Shown: one piece after another, positions 21,801 to 30,660 of the stretch
Numbering within the stretch: the stretch's first letter is position 1
Layout of the letters: every line of letters starts with the position of its first letter
From: Thoreauomyces humboldtii
Taxonomy: Eukaryota > Chytridiomycota > Chytridiomycetes > Spizellomycetales > Powellomycetaceae
Direction: 5' to 3'
DNA: 31,303 nt
NCBI GenBank assembly: GCA_027596035.1
Contig: JADGJA010000194.1
Location: forward strand, 1-31,303
Translations under genes and position numbers: made by a program
The notes under the pieces: model-generated
The model's database searches: none
Seen by the model: the letters and a program-made list of their open reading frames with translations, nothing else
Told to the model about the DNA's origin: nothing

Positions 21801-23606
21801 TAACGGAAAACGCAGTGAGCGGATGCTTACTGCAAGGGAGTGATCGCCGAGTTCCCCGTCGCTTTCTTCAGGATCTGGTTCTTGCGGTACGTGGGAAGCG
21901 AACCTCCATCTACCGGCTTCGGGTCGAGATCAGCTTGTGTGATCTTTATCGTCCATCACGCCCAAAACCTACATTCATGACAGCATTATGCAGCTCGTTG
22001 AACCCATACCCATCATTCGCCGTCAAACTCTTGACCAAATGCCGACACATTCCGATCCTTCCAGCGGCAGCGACCTCATATATACCATACTGTCCGATGA
22101 TGCCCGTGATGCCACGATGCCTGGTGTGCCAGTAATCAAAGGTCTCGATATGGATGTCGGTAGCCGTGAGGACGGTGGTGACGCTCATCTGTCCTCTGGG
22201 ATGATGACCGTGTTCCTCCCTCCTCTTCGGAGAACAGGTGAAGATCTCGTCCGCCAGGCCGCACAGGAAGGCGTTGTTGCCCTCCCTGTTTCCTCTGGAC
22301 TCGTTGAGTGCCGCAATGGCGTGGCCGAAGGTCCGATTGCTGACGTGGCCCGTGTCGCTGGCGGCCATGGTCTTCCACGCGACGCGTCGTGGGTTCCGGT
22401 CGAAGTCGTCGTACAGGAGCTTGAGAGCGGGTACGTCGTTGAGGACGAGGGCTCGGAAGACTGCCGTGTCGTGGGGAACGTCCGGTTTGCAGGAGTGGTC
22501 GGGAGGTCCGATCTTCTGGCGCTCGTCGAGGACTGCGTTCAGGAGGTCATCGGATGGGATTTCGAGGGCTCTGCTGAACTCGTTGGTGGAGCAACCGGGA
22601 CAGCAGGTCGTGTCAGGAGTGTCTTGGTCGTCGGGTAAGATGGAGAGCGTGTAAGTCTCGGACGGGATGAGGGCACGAGCAGCGATTCGCGTCTTGATAG
22701 CCGCCTTCTCGGCGGCGAGGATGGATGCCTTGGTGACTCGGACCGGTTTCACGACCTTGACCTTTGCCATGCGTTTCCTCGTCTTGTTCAAGGGCTCGCC
22801 GTCCTCGTTCACATCCATAGCATCCTTCGCCTCGGCCTCCTCGTCCACGTCGATCTTGACGACGGTGACGCGCCGCTTCTTCCTGGCCGGTTTGGCATCG
22901 TTATCGGGCGTGTCCTCGTAGGAACGGGACACGCGACCCTTGGCCTTGGAGGCTCGAAACTGGGCGATGAGGTCGGCTTCGACCTCCTCCTCGGGTACCC
23001 ACTCGTTGGCGTCGTCCGAGAAGCCTTCCCACTTGACGAGGAAGAGCTTTCGACCTCCTTTGGTCTTTTGTGCCAGGACGCGTTCGGCCCAGATGGTGTC
23101 GCGGTCGCTGTCCTCGTCCGAATCGTCGTCGTTGTCATCGTCAACGTCACCGTCAACGTCAGTGCCATCGTCTTGGTCTTCTCCGTCGTCTCCATCTTCC
23201 TGTACCTCTTCCATGTCTTCGCCTTGGCTCTGCGCTTCATCGTCGCTGTTCACAAGGCCGCCACCTCGGTCGGCGTTACCGCTGGGACCTGGCGAGTCGT
23301 TGTCGCTGACGACGGGACGCTTTCTCTTCCCCTTCCTTGATGAGGAAGGTTTTGGCAACGCAGGCGTGGCAACGCGTGGGGTCGGTGTGGCGGCGATGTC
23401 GATCCTGTTCCTCTTTCGCGAGACAGGGGTGGCGGTGGGTCTCGAAGTGACTGCCGGTGATGCCGATGTTGCCTTTGGAGTCAGCACGCTCTTGAGTCGA
23501 GTCGACTGAAGTGACGGGTGCGGTTAGCGCGAGCGGCCAGTGGGTAAGATGGTTCGCAATGTGGGGTTACCCTGCGCCTATCGCTACCGTCATTGTCGTT
23601 GCCCAT
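12894..23606 (-). CDS. Giant chromodomain-ankyrin-WGR-PARP-PBZ protein (3156 aa, 18 exons)
   Basis: Exons: 23606-23571, 23505-21973, 21916-21831, 21769-21243, 21165-20635, 20551-20037, 19937-18765, 18678-18170, 18084-17759, 17691-17228, 17167-16832, 16755-16537, 16469-16181, 16119-15050, 14979-14687, 14621-13945, 13850-13370, 13299-12894. All 17 GT-AG introns (56-99 bp) keep phase; the CDS is 9471 bp. Domains: acidic tract (about 100-148); chromodomain (150-198, FLVKWEGFSDDANEWVPEEE); about 35 ankyrin repeats (about 485-2206, for example FAPLHLAAMRGHLDVVAFLL); WGR-type domain (about 2280-2397, motif altered to FGG); PARP regulatory domain (about 2421-2538); PARP catalytic domain with H2633 (LLWHGSR), Y2665 (MFGRGLYF) and E2766 (YDEYIVYD); PBZ finger (2908-2932); unknown C-terminal region; DDDD end. 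Family knowledge predicts NAD+-dependent poly(ADP-ribosyl)ation. Chromatin targeting is inferred. The ATG is in CCACCATGGG. The third intron's acceptor is the least certain junction. Confidence 0.93.
13639..13713 (-). other. PBZ (PAR-binding zinc finger)-coding segment of the PARP gene
   Basis: It codes for RPNCWYGRECRNQ, four further residues, then HARTFNHI. This fits the PBZ consensus [KR]xxCx[FY]GxxCxbbxxxxHxxx[FY]xH at every defined position, with C2911, C2917, H2925 and H2931 as zinc ligands. PBZ fingers bind poly(ADP-ribose) in APLF and CHFR. A preceding His/Cys cluster (HSEICNTCSDIVC, 2874-2886) may form a second zinc site. Confidence 0.88.
22948..23094 (-). other. Chromodomain-coding segment of the PARP gene
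   Basis: It codes for WAERVLAQKTKGGRKLFLVK followed by WEGFSDDANEWVPEEEVE and an AQFRA helix. This matches the canonical chromodomain pattern (VEKVL...LVKWxGF...NxWxPxxxL). Of the three HP1 aromatic-cage positions, W and F in KWEGF are kept, while the first appears shifted (I then W). Methyl-lysine binding is plausible but unproven. Confidence 0.85.
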
Positions 23607-24413
23607 GGTGGTGGGAGGTACAGTAGATCTGCTCCTCGCCCCGTGTCCCTCGTTGAGACGAAGGGGATTGGAACTTTGGAGATGTGAGATGTGCGAGATG
23701 GGCGGCGCAACGCGTTTGTGGGAAGGACAGCGGCGGCGACATGAGCGAGAGAGACGCCCAAAGAGAGAGAAGCCGCACCGCACGGTTCACTCTCGCACAA
23801 GAGACACACACACACGACTTGAGCAAGCCACGCACGCACGCACCACCGGCAGCCCTCTGTTGGCGATCCCCCTCGTTGTCTGACAAGTGGTGTTTATAAC
23901 TTTTTGAGTTTCTGGGTTTCTTCAAGCAGGACGACATCTGGTCTTTTTTGCATTGATGGCAGGGGGCTCATGTCCTTCCCACCGCGCGACTGGCTGGCTG
24001 TATCGATACATTGTGTGCCGGGAGACAGGACCCGGAGACGGTGCAGGACCTGAACATTCGTGCTAGGGTCGCTGTTGGCTTTCGTTCCGTCCTCGGCCCA
24101 TCTCCTCAGGTATCGAAAAGACCTTTACAGAAGGTCCGAAGATGTTGATGGTCGCAAAAAGGGAATCGAAATGGCAGGGAGGGACAGAGCAGAGAGAACT
24201 TGGGGGTTCTTTAGGTTCTTCCAGTTGAAAGATGTGTACATGTACTTCAGGCGACACGTTTTGCCACCATTCGATATGTTGCTCGTCGAACCGCCATGGA
24301 CAGTGCGACCGTTGGATCGAGATGCTCTCATTCAGATTCAAAAAAAGAAAGCAAGAAAAGGCAAGAAGGGTGGTGGGGGTCCATCATCCGAATCCTCGAC
24401 CCCCATCCCTCGT
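23607..24413. other. PARP-gene upstream region with CA/CGCA microsatellites
   Basis: This 807-bp gap holds the PARP promoter and 5' UTR and the 3' flank of the small gene on its right. ACACACACACAC (about 23806-23817) and CGCACGCACGCAC (about 23831-23843) tracts lie in the presumed 5' UTR. No independent gene is supported; frames here are low complexity. Confidence 0.5.
23894..23899 (-). promoter_or_regulatory. Possible TATA box for the PARP gene
   Basis: TTATAA (minus strand reads GTTATAAACA) lies about 288 bp upstream of the ATG at 23606. The distance would imply a long 5' UTR. It is a weak, position-only call. Confidence 0.25.
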
Positions 24414-24815
24414 TTAAAGTCTCAGACGCACGTTCTCGACGCGATCAAAGGCGTCCATGCCGACCCTCCTACCCTCGTCCCCGTTCATCCTCGCCGCCTC
24501 CATCCCCTTCCTACTGCCGCTCTCCCTCTCCAACGCCTCGGTCCTCCTCTCCAGCTCCCTCATGTGACGCACGAGCTCGTCGTGGGACACGCTCCGGGCC
24601 TGGACGGGATCCCACTCGTTGACCAGACGCATGTCGACCAGGCCGTGGGGCGACGTGATGGGCTCGGCGAGGAGAGGGTGGTCCGGGAACGAGGACAGGA
24701 TGGTCCGGGTCTGACCGCCGATGCCGATGCCGCCGACCATCGAGGACGGAAGGATGCGGACTCGGAGGCCGCCGCGTGCGAGGTGCTGTTTGACGCTGGA
24801 TGTGAGTCTGAACAT
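24414..24815 (-). CDS. Small protein with possible mitochondrial presequence
   Basis: An uninterrupted 133-codon frame from an ATG at 24815. The first 30 residues are basic, hydroxylated and free of acidic residues (MFRLTSSVKQHLARGGLRVR), which suggests a mitochondrial targeting sequence. A Gly/Ile/Thr-rich segment follows, then SFPDHPLLAEPITSPHGLVD and a predicted charged helix (HDELVRHMRELERRTEALER, about 78-97). The tail is charged and ends RLRL. I do not recognise the family. Single-exon, same strand as the PARP gene and 807 bp upstream of it. A longer frame on the opposite strand (24060-24881) is rejected because it is antisense low-complexity sequence. Confidence 0.6.
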   Translation of the reverse strand: MFRLTSSVKQHLARGGLRVRILPSSMVGGIGIGGQTRTILSSFPDHPLLAEPITSPHGLVDMRLVNEWDPVQARSVSHDELVRHMRELERRTEALERESGSRKGMEAARMNGDEGRRVGMDAFDRVENVRLRL

Positions 24816-26088
24816 TTTCCCTTTTTTTTGGTATCGTTCGTTTTGGCTCGAGTTTGGTTCTTTTCCTCGGGGATGATGTGAGAGGAGCGAGCGGTGCGCT
24901 TTCCTTTTCCTCGCTCATATATGCCATTCGGGGGGGTTTTTTTTTTTCGCTCAGTCACATGGTTTCCCAAATCATGTGAAGCGAGAACGGTGCCGAAAGC
25001 GGTCGAGAACAGAAGAACGACGAGGCAACCATCGCCCATTGGTGATTCTGTCAATGCGCATTCAGCAGGCAAATGGCGGGAGACGCAGACCTCGCACGCG
25101 CTCAGGAAGGAATCGGCAGACAGAAATAGACCCATGCCTTCGAATCAAAAACGCGGGAGTTCCGCCCATGAATGATTGCCCTGAAAGTTGCCGTCCGCCG
25201 GAGCCTAGATTGACCGGATTTCGATGATCAATGTGGGCTGCGCCTGATGTACGTACACATGGTTCGACAGAGGTTCTTCGACCACATCTCATCGCAAGGG
25301 TCGCAAGGCTCGATAGACTTCCGGCAAGGCACGGTGGGTGATCCGCGCACTGCTGGGACCGTCACATAAGAGAAAGGGGGCAGCAATCGCATTCGGATTG
25401 ACGGAAAATTAACTACGCAGATGAAGGTATCTCCCCCAAATGGGCTATCGTCTTATTTCATGGTTCTCCGTCCACGCTTCACTGTCCACCAGCTCAACAA
25501 TGACAACGCGAAAGCGCACAGGTAGCTTGACGTTCGAAGCGCCTCCCCTCCTGCGAATCTTAAGCCGAGAGGGCCGCGTCTCGTCGATCAGATCGTACTT
25601 CGTCGGGATCCTACATGAGGTATTTTTGTCGAGGGCGACAGCGGGCTACTAAAAGCAAACGGATACATAAGAAAAAGATTCGCAAGGGGAAGAGCAGAGG
25701 GCCGGACTTACGTGTCGAGGTAGCGCTATTCCGAGGTAAAGACGGGTTTCGGTTCGGAAGCGTGACAAGCATACAGTGCAAAGGTCGTTGTCATCGGTCG
25801 GAGCTCGCTGCTCTACGGAATCCACCGGTGACTGTAGCACGCGGGAAAGATCCCTACGAGCAGGGAGGTCCGAGCGTTGTGCGACCGTTGCAGTGTATTA
25901 TGTTCCGCCCCACCCATTCATTTCGAACCCGTGTCGAATGTGTCCCTCCTTGGGGGTTGACGGATGATGGTGTGTCGATCCTTCCCGTAGAGCGCTGCAT
26001 GCCGACCGCTAGAGTCTGTCTTCAAGTTACTTGCTGTCCGCACCGATCGGTTTCCCCCGCACGATCGGCGATTCTGTTTGTTCGTCGT
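24816..26088. other. Intergenic stretch, no gene supported
   Basis: It contains a G8/T12 homopolymer junction (about 24929-24949) in the promoter region of the small gene to the left. A plus-strand frame (25615-26253) is open for 212 codons, but it has no domain and runs antisense into the neighbouring gene. Nothing else was recognised. Confidence 0.5.
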
Positions 26089-27488
26089 TTACTGGGGTGC
26101 GAGACGATCGGCGATGGTCTGTGCTTCGTCGACCAACGTCTGCGCATGACGAAGGTCAACGGCCGGATCCTCGGTACGCAAGGAAAGACTTGCGTGGCAG
26201 AAGGGATCCTGGTCACACGGCCAGTAAACCGTGTGCTTGGTGACGTTGCATAGTAGAGTCGGCCCATGAGTGTCGGTCCGAGCATACTGGGTTGTCGATT
26301 GACAGTCTAGACGTCCGAGTTGTTTTGGATAACACCGTAGCAACGCCGAAGCGAGGCTAGCGCTGTTCATTTCCCCGCTGTGAACGTCGTAATAACGATC
26401 GAGTTCCTCGCGTACTTCCTCGATTACTTCCTCGAGTAGTGAAAGTGGTGGTTCCGAGGTCGCCGGCGGGTCATCCGATGATGGCTTCGTCGTGAAGGCG
26501 ATGTCCATACTCCCAGGAGTGCGGGCTACGCGGAGGGCGGTTCCCGTCGTGTCATGTGAAGTGTACGTCTCCAGCCTCACTCGCCACTCGTCTCCGTCCT
26601 CTTTCCGCCAGGACATCTTGTAGCGCGCGCCGTTCGTCTCCTCCCCTAGGAACGGCTCTTCGAAGAAGGCGATCTGCACAGTGCAGAAGGATGCGGTGAC
26701 TTGATACCCCATTTCCTGCAGACTTGGGACCCATACGGCGCCAACCAGACTCAATTGCCAGGTTTTGTGAAACTCCGACTTGAACCGGTCTGTCGTCATT
26801 GTGCTGGGTTGAGGAGGGCCTGTAACGGCCCTTGCTGGGTAGGACGCGGTCCTCCAAGCAATGTAACCGAAGTCGACGTAGAAGACGTCTGGGAACTGAA
26901 AGTTTGGCTTTCCGTCCAAAGTTCCGATGAGACGATCCGGTGGCACCTCCCACGGTCCGGAAGCTCCGGGAACTGTCTCGGAGAGCATCAGGTGAATGTT
27001 CTCCTGGACGCTTTGCGCGGGTAAAGTCGATGATCAGGAAGGGGCTCTCGAGACACAGCTCGGGACGAAGACTATCGCACTTACCTAATCCGCTGTTCGA
27101 TGCCATAGTAGCGATCCGGCTCGGGTGACCATGCATTCTCGATGTCAATGGCAACCCAGTCACCGTCCCCTAGGGGTCCAGCGAGATTCTGCTGAACTTT
27201 GAAGTGCGTGGTGTGGTTGGCGGTGCGGCAGCGGCTGACTGCGTTCCAGAACACCACCTTGAGCAACCTGAAGGAGGCGAGGGTAATCTCGTCGTCCTGA
27301 GCTTTGACTGGATGAGCTAGCAGGGTCCCGAAGGGCTCCCAGAAAAGGTGCTTTTGGTTGAACCAGATGTTGGGAAGGCCGGCCACTCGATGCTTCCAGA
27401 TCGAAGAAATCTTCCCAGCGACATGATTGGGGACTCTGACCCTGGGCAAGGGACGACCGTCTTGCCTTCGCTCTGTGGTGACCTCCAT
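26089..27488 (-). CDS. Conserved-looking protein of unknown family (441 aa, two exons)
   Basis: Exon 1 (27488-27085) starts with ATG in CCACAATGGAGG and ends at a GTAAGT donor; a 74-bp intron (27011-27084) follows; exon 2 (27010-26089) continues in phase 2 to a stop. Exon 1 looks globular, with many aromatic residues (PNIWFNQKHLFWEPFG, DWVAIDIENAWSPEPDRYYG). Exon 2 contains FQFPDVFYVDFGYIAWRT, a mixed beta-rich region, an acidic helix (LLEEVIEEVREELDRYYD) and a C-terminus with several Cys (CNVTKHTVYWPCDQDPFC). There is no signal peptide or membrane segment, and I recognise no domain. It is divergent from the Ub-RING gene, sharing a 768-bp intergenic region. A small upstream frame (27955-27788, -) might be an additional 5' exon, but no phase-consistent join was found. 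Confidence 0.68.
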
Positions 27489-28256
27489 TGTGGACGATGG
27501 AGGGCAGAGAGAGAGACGAGCAACGACGAAGCGGCATGTTCTTCGGCCATTCGATCGAGATTAGGGCTAGGGTCCCAGCAGCAACAGCACTAGCACCTCG
27601 CTGGGGGAACCTTTTTGGATCTTGAAAAGTCATCGAAAGAGACAAGGATAAGAAGCCAGGGAACGACGTTGTCTTGCCTGAGGTTTTTGCTCGGCGTCTG
27701 TACTTGTGATGCAGTCCCGTCTTCACCGCTCGCGGCAGGCGCACAGACCTTGACACGACAAGAGACATTTCCCGCGGCGTCCCGCATTCATGTTGCAGAG
27801 ACTGGAGGGAGATCAGTCCAGGAACCTAGCAACTCGACAACGGTCTCGTCACTCCCACCTCTCTGCCATATATGGTATGTTTTCGACAGGTGGTGGACGG
27901 TAAACCAACTGCCCAAGTCGTCCGGTGTTGGTACAAAGTGGTGCGACCCTGCCATGTCTGTTCCGGAGCCTTGCGGTGACGATGTGCGGTGCTGATAGTC
28001 GCGTTGCGGATGGTCAGGGACGAATAGCGAGATCTGACAGAGCGTGTGCAGATGTTCGGTGCAAGTCGTCGCAGTCGAGAAGGGACTGAGGCTGTGTCCC
28101 GTCAAAGGTCAAGTGTCTCTCCACAAGACAATACGGGGTACTCCTGTCAGTGACCAGGGCGTACATAAAAGAGGAGGAGGGGGGGGGACCCGGACCCAAA
28201 CTGTAACTCTGCGGACCTCCTCCTCTCAACGAAGGCAATCCTCCCAGTCCCTCACA
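27489..28256. other. Divergent promoter region
   Basis: 768 bp between divergently transcribed genes. It contains the TATA-like site at 28164-28171 for the right-hand gene. A 55-codon minus-strand frame (27955-27788, with DDLGSWFTVHHLSKTYHIWQ) is protein-like but unplaced, possibly a small ORF or lost exon. Confidence 0.4.
28164..28171 (+). promoter_or_regulatory. TATA-like element of the Ub-RING gene
   Basis: ACATAAAAGAGG lies about 90 bp upstream of the ATG at 28257, followed by a purine run and a CT-rich stretch just before the start. Spacing suits a fungal TATA box with a short 5' UTR. Confidence 0.45.
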
Positions 28257-29558
28257 ATGCCCACCACCATCCTAGTATACGGACTCTCCAGCGTCGCGAC
28301 CCTCAGGGTGCACGACGCCACAGACGAGCAGCCCATGACAATCTCAGACCTCCGAGCTCACATCAAGACCTTCCTCGCCACCCTCCTGGCATCCGCGAAA
28401 GCCGACGCCCCCTCCATAGTCTACGACTTTGAGCTGGCGGCCGGAGAACGCGAGCTGGACGTAGGAACGGACGCATCGCGGCCCGTGTCCTACTTCCGAG
28501 TCTTTTCCACCAGCTTCGTCCTGCGCGTGCAGACTCGAAGGCGAGGTGACGTCTTCTCCGTCGCCGTCAAAACACTTTATGGAAGACAGATGACCTGCGA
28601 TGTCGACACTCTCATGACGGTCAAACAGCTCAAGCATGCGATCAGGTGGGAGGAGGGCATGTCCGAGGATATCCAGCGCATCATCCATGGTGGGAAGCAG
28701 CTGGAAGATTGGTGTAGCCTTTCCGACTACTGCATCACCGATCAAGCGGTCCTGCAGTTGGTACTCAGACTCCGCGGCGGCGGGGGTCCCGGTGTTGAAT
28801 TCGTCGACGTAGGAAACAAGGCCGGACCTGAAAGGATCGGATGGGCCAAGACGGCGCCCGCGTGGTGTGTGGTAGAAAAGGGGATGATCTTGCGCGGCAA
28901 ATGCACGAACTCGTCTTGCAAGGCATACAAGCACACGGTACGGCCCATATCCCCTCCCTTGTTCTCACATGATCTCGACCGACGTGGTTTCTGATCTATC
29001 GCGACCTCTGTGCAGGTCTACATCAACCTCGGGCTCGGAGAATACAATCCTGCCTTCGATTTCCACCACAGTGTATGTCCCACGTGTCATGATGTCGTGG
29101 ACGCAAAGGACTGCGGATTCTCTAAATGCGACTACCGATACTTCGGAATCCGTCGTCGCAAAACCTCAGACCAAGCTCCTCCCACTCCCGAATTATCGGC
29201 CTGGAAGACCGTGACGGACGCCGACGCGTTCCAGCTCTTTCGATCCACTCGTCTCGGAACCGTCGTCTGGTCCCAGTTGCTCTTCCAGACCCGACGTTCG
29301 ACCGATGAAAAGTCGACAACCGCCAGGTGCATGATCTGTCGAATGGACGTGAACGAGGAAGTGAGTCAGGAGCGGAGTCTTCCGTGCAGGCATCGGTTCC
29401 ACGCGACTTGCGTGGCGCCGTGGATCGTGGAGGGGAAGGGATGTCCCCTGTGCTGTCCGCCTGCGGATGCCATCGTGATCCCGTCCTCCGACCCGCGAAA
29501 GTGGATGGTGAAGATTCGTAGGCATGAAAGCACATCGGTGGGCGGTTGCGTAGCGTAG
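28257..29558 (+). CDS. Ubiquitin-like domain / zinc-binding / RING-H2 fusion, putative E3 ligase
   Basis: Two exons (28257-28937, 29016-29558; 78-bp intron, phase 0) give 407 residues. An N-terminal about 95-residue part may be a degenerate beta-grasp. Residues 99-175 match ubiquitin closely (VKTLYG, GGKQLEDWCSLSDY, LQLVLRLRGG). Positions equivalent to K6, K27 and K48 and the L8/I44/V70 patch are kept; K11, K29, K33 and K63 are replaced. A middle Cys-rich segment follows (GKCTNSSCKAY, CPTCHDVVDAKDCGFSKCDY), typical of a fungal/protist family with ubiquitin domains. The C-terminal RING-H2 ligands are C332, C335, C351, H353, H356, C359, C370 and C373. RING-H2 proteins act as E3 ubiquitin ligases. 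LRGG is followed by GGPG, so cleavage by a deubiquitinase is possible but unproven. Start: CACAATGCCC with a CT-rich leader. Confidence 0.88.
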
Positions 29559-29784
29559 CAAGATCGTGTGAATTGTGTGACAAATATATCCTAGCTACTT
29601 GACATGATCTTCTTCTCCCTTCGTCATCGCTAGCGATCAGCGATGTTCCGCTCTCCCATCTGGGCCGTCCTTCCATGTGGGGCTTTTTCAGGGCGTGCGT
29701 TCGAGCAATCGTATCAAGCACGACTAGCTGTGGTTCCACCCGATGCCCATACCCTTTTGTGCAAGAGAAAAAGACACATGTCTG

Positions 29785-30151
29785 ATGCATGTCCCTGTAC
29801 TTTTCCTCGTTGTCGCGGCTCTCATCGCTCAGATCCATGCTGCCATCACTGCGATGGCCGTCTACACCACCAACACCGCTTGTTCGGGCCAACCCGACTT
29901 TTGGGATGTGAATGAACCTGGAGGATCTGTGCGACGAGGCTGTGGCCAAGGGCTGCGACATGGGAGCAAGTGGCGTAGGACGATCCAGGAGAATTTCGTG
30001 TATTGCCGGAGACGGATTCCCCGGTGCCACGGTGTACGACGATGAGAAAGGGACACGATACGGGCATTTGGGATGGATGACGTGCATCACCCACGACAGA
30101 TCGAGAATGTCTTTAGGTCCAAACCTAACAGTGAAGATATGCAGATTCTGA
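29785..30151 (+). pseudogene. Small secreted cysteine-rich protein, apparently frameshifted
   Basis: ATG at 29785 opens a typical signal peptide (HVPVLFLVVAALIAQIHA), followed by YTTNTACSGQPDFWDV. Around 29905-29912 the convincing frame changes: NLEDLCDEAVAKGCDMG, ISCIAGDGFPGATVYDDEKG and WMTC continue to a stop at 30149-30151. The joined reading would have about 115 residues with six cysteines after the signal peptide, like many fungal secreted proteins or effector candidates. No GT-AG pair restores that frame; a 70-bp candidate intron (29905-29974) gives a poorer sequence. It may be a pseudogene or a sequencing indel. Family not recognised. Confidence 0.45.
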
Positions 30152-30230
30152 ACGCAAGCCATGAGGCATCACCGCTTTCGTGAAGAGCGGACGCGCGCGT
30201 ACGACAGCGTCGCACAGGCGCCTGTAGCCA

Positions 30231-30660
30231 TTATAAGGTTTTTGGAACGGCTGTATTTCGGCATGGCCCGTTGGACGGTTGGTTAAGACGTCGGGAAAAG
30301 CCCGCACCGACGTCGCTTTGAGATCGATTCCCGGATGGCAATGGTTGAATCTTGCGCTGTCTCAAGTACACTTTTCCCCAAGTACTGTTGGGCGGCACCC
30401 GTGAACATCGAAGAGTAGGGGGTGTCCGAAGACCGGAAAAGAAAATCGAGGAAACAGGCGATGAGTCCTCCGGGGGTTCCATGCCCCATCACGCATTCTT
30501 GCTTCACATCCCATGTTTTGTTTTTTGGACCTAAAGAACGACCCGGACCAGAGACGGTGACAATCGAGAATAATCTCAGCATATGCCTTGAAGAAAACCG
30601 CTTACCGTCGGTAAGGAATGAGCCCTTACACGTTGCATTCAATTTTTCAGTCTTACTCAC
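30231..30660 (-). pseudogene. Possible distant relic of the coiled-coil family
   Basis: A minus-strand frame of 125 codons contains TPGGLIACFLDFLFRSSDTP then MFTGAAQQYLGK. Its spacing of hydrophobic residues resembles WDLADLLRFFIR...ELVSCFVG in copies A to C, and a GTGAGTAAGACT string lies at about 30650-30661, as at the conserved donor of those copies. The order relative to that donor is not the same, so similarity could be chance. Confidence 0.2.

Noticed and set aside
21934..21968. 35-bp intron alternative in the PARP gene (exon 2 to exon 3)
   Set aside because: A 56-bp intron (21917-21972) with a GTAGGT donor and a branch-like CTGAT also keeps frame and is a more usual length.
22809..23509. 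Long open frames opposite the chromodomain exon
   Set aside because: These are shadows of the acidic and chromodomain coding sequence; the minus strand carries the recognisable domain.
24060..24881. 273-codon plus-strand open frame
   Set aside because: It is antisense to the 133-residue minus gene for half its length; the rest is His/Pro/Leu-rich low-complexity sequence with no domain.
25615..26253. 212-codon plus-strand open frame
   Set aside because: No domain or paralogue, unusual composition, and its 3' part runs antisense to the coding exon of the 441-residue gene.
29122..30162. 346-codon minus-strand frame opposite the RING exon
   Set aside because: It is antisense to RING-H2 coding sequence and shows no domain, with Arg/Ser/His-rich composition typical of a shadow frame.
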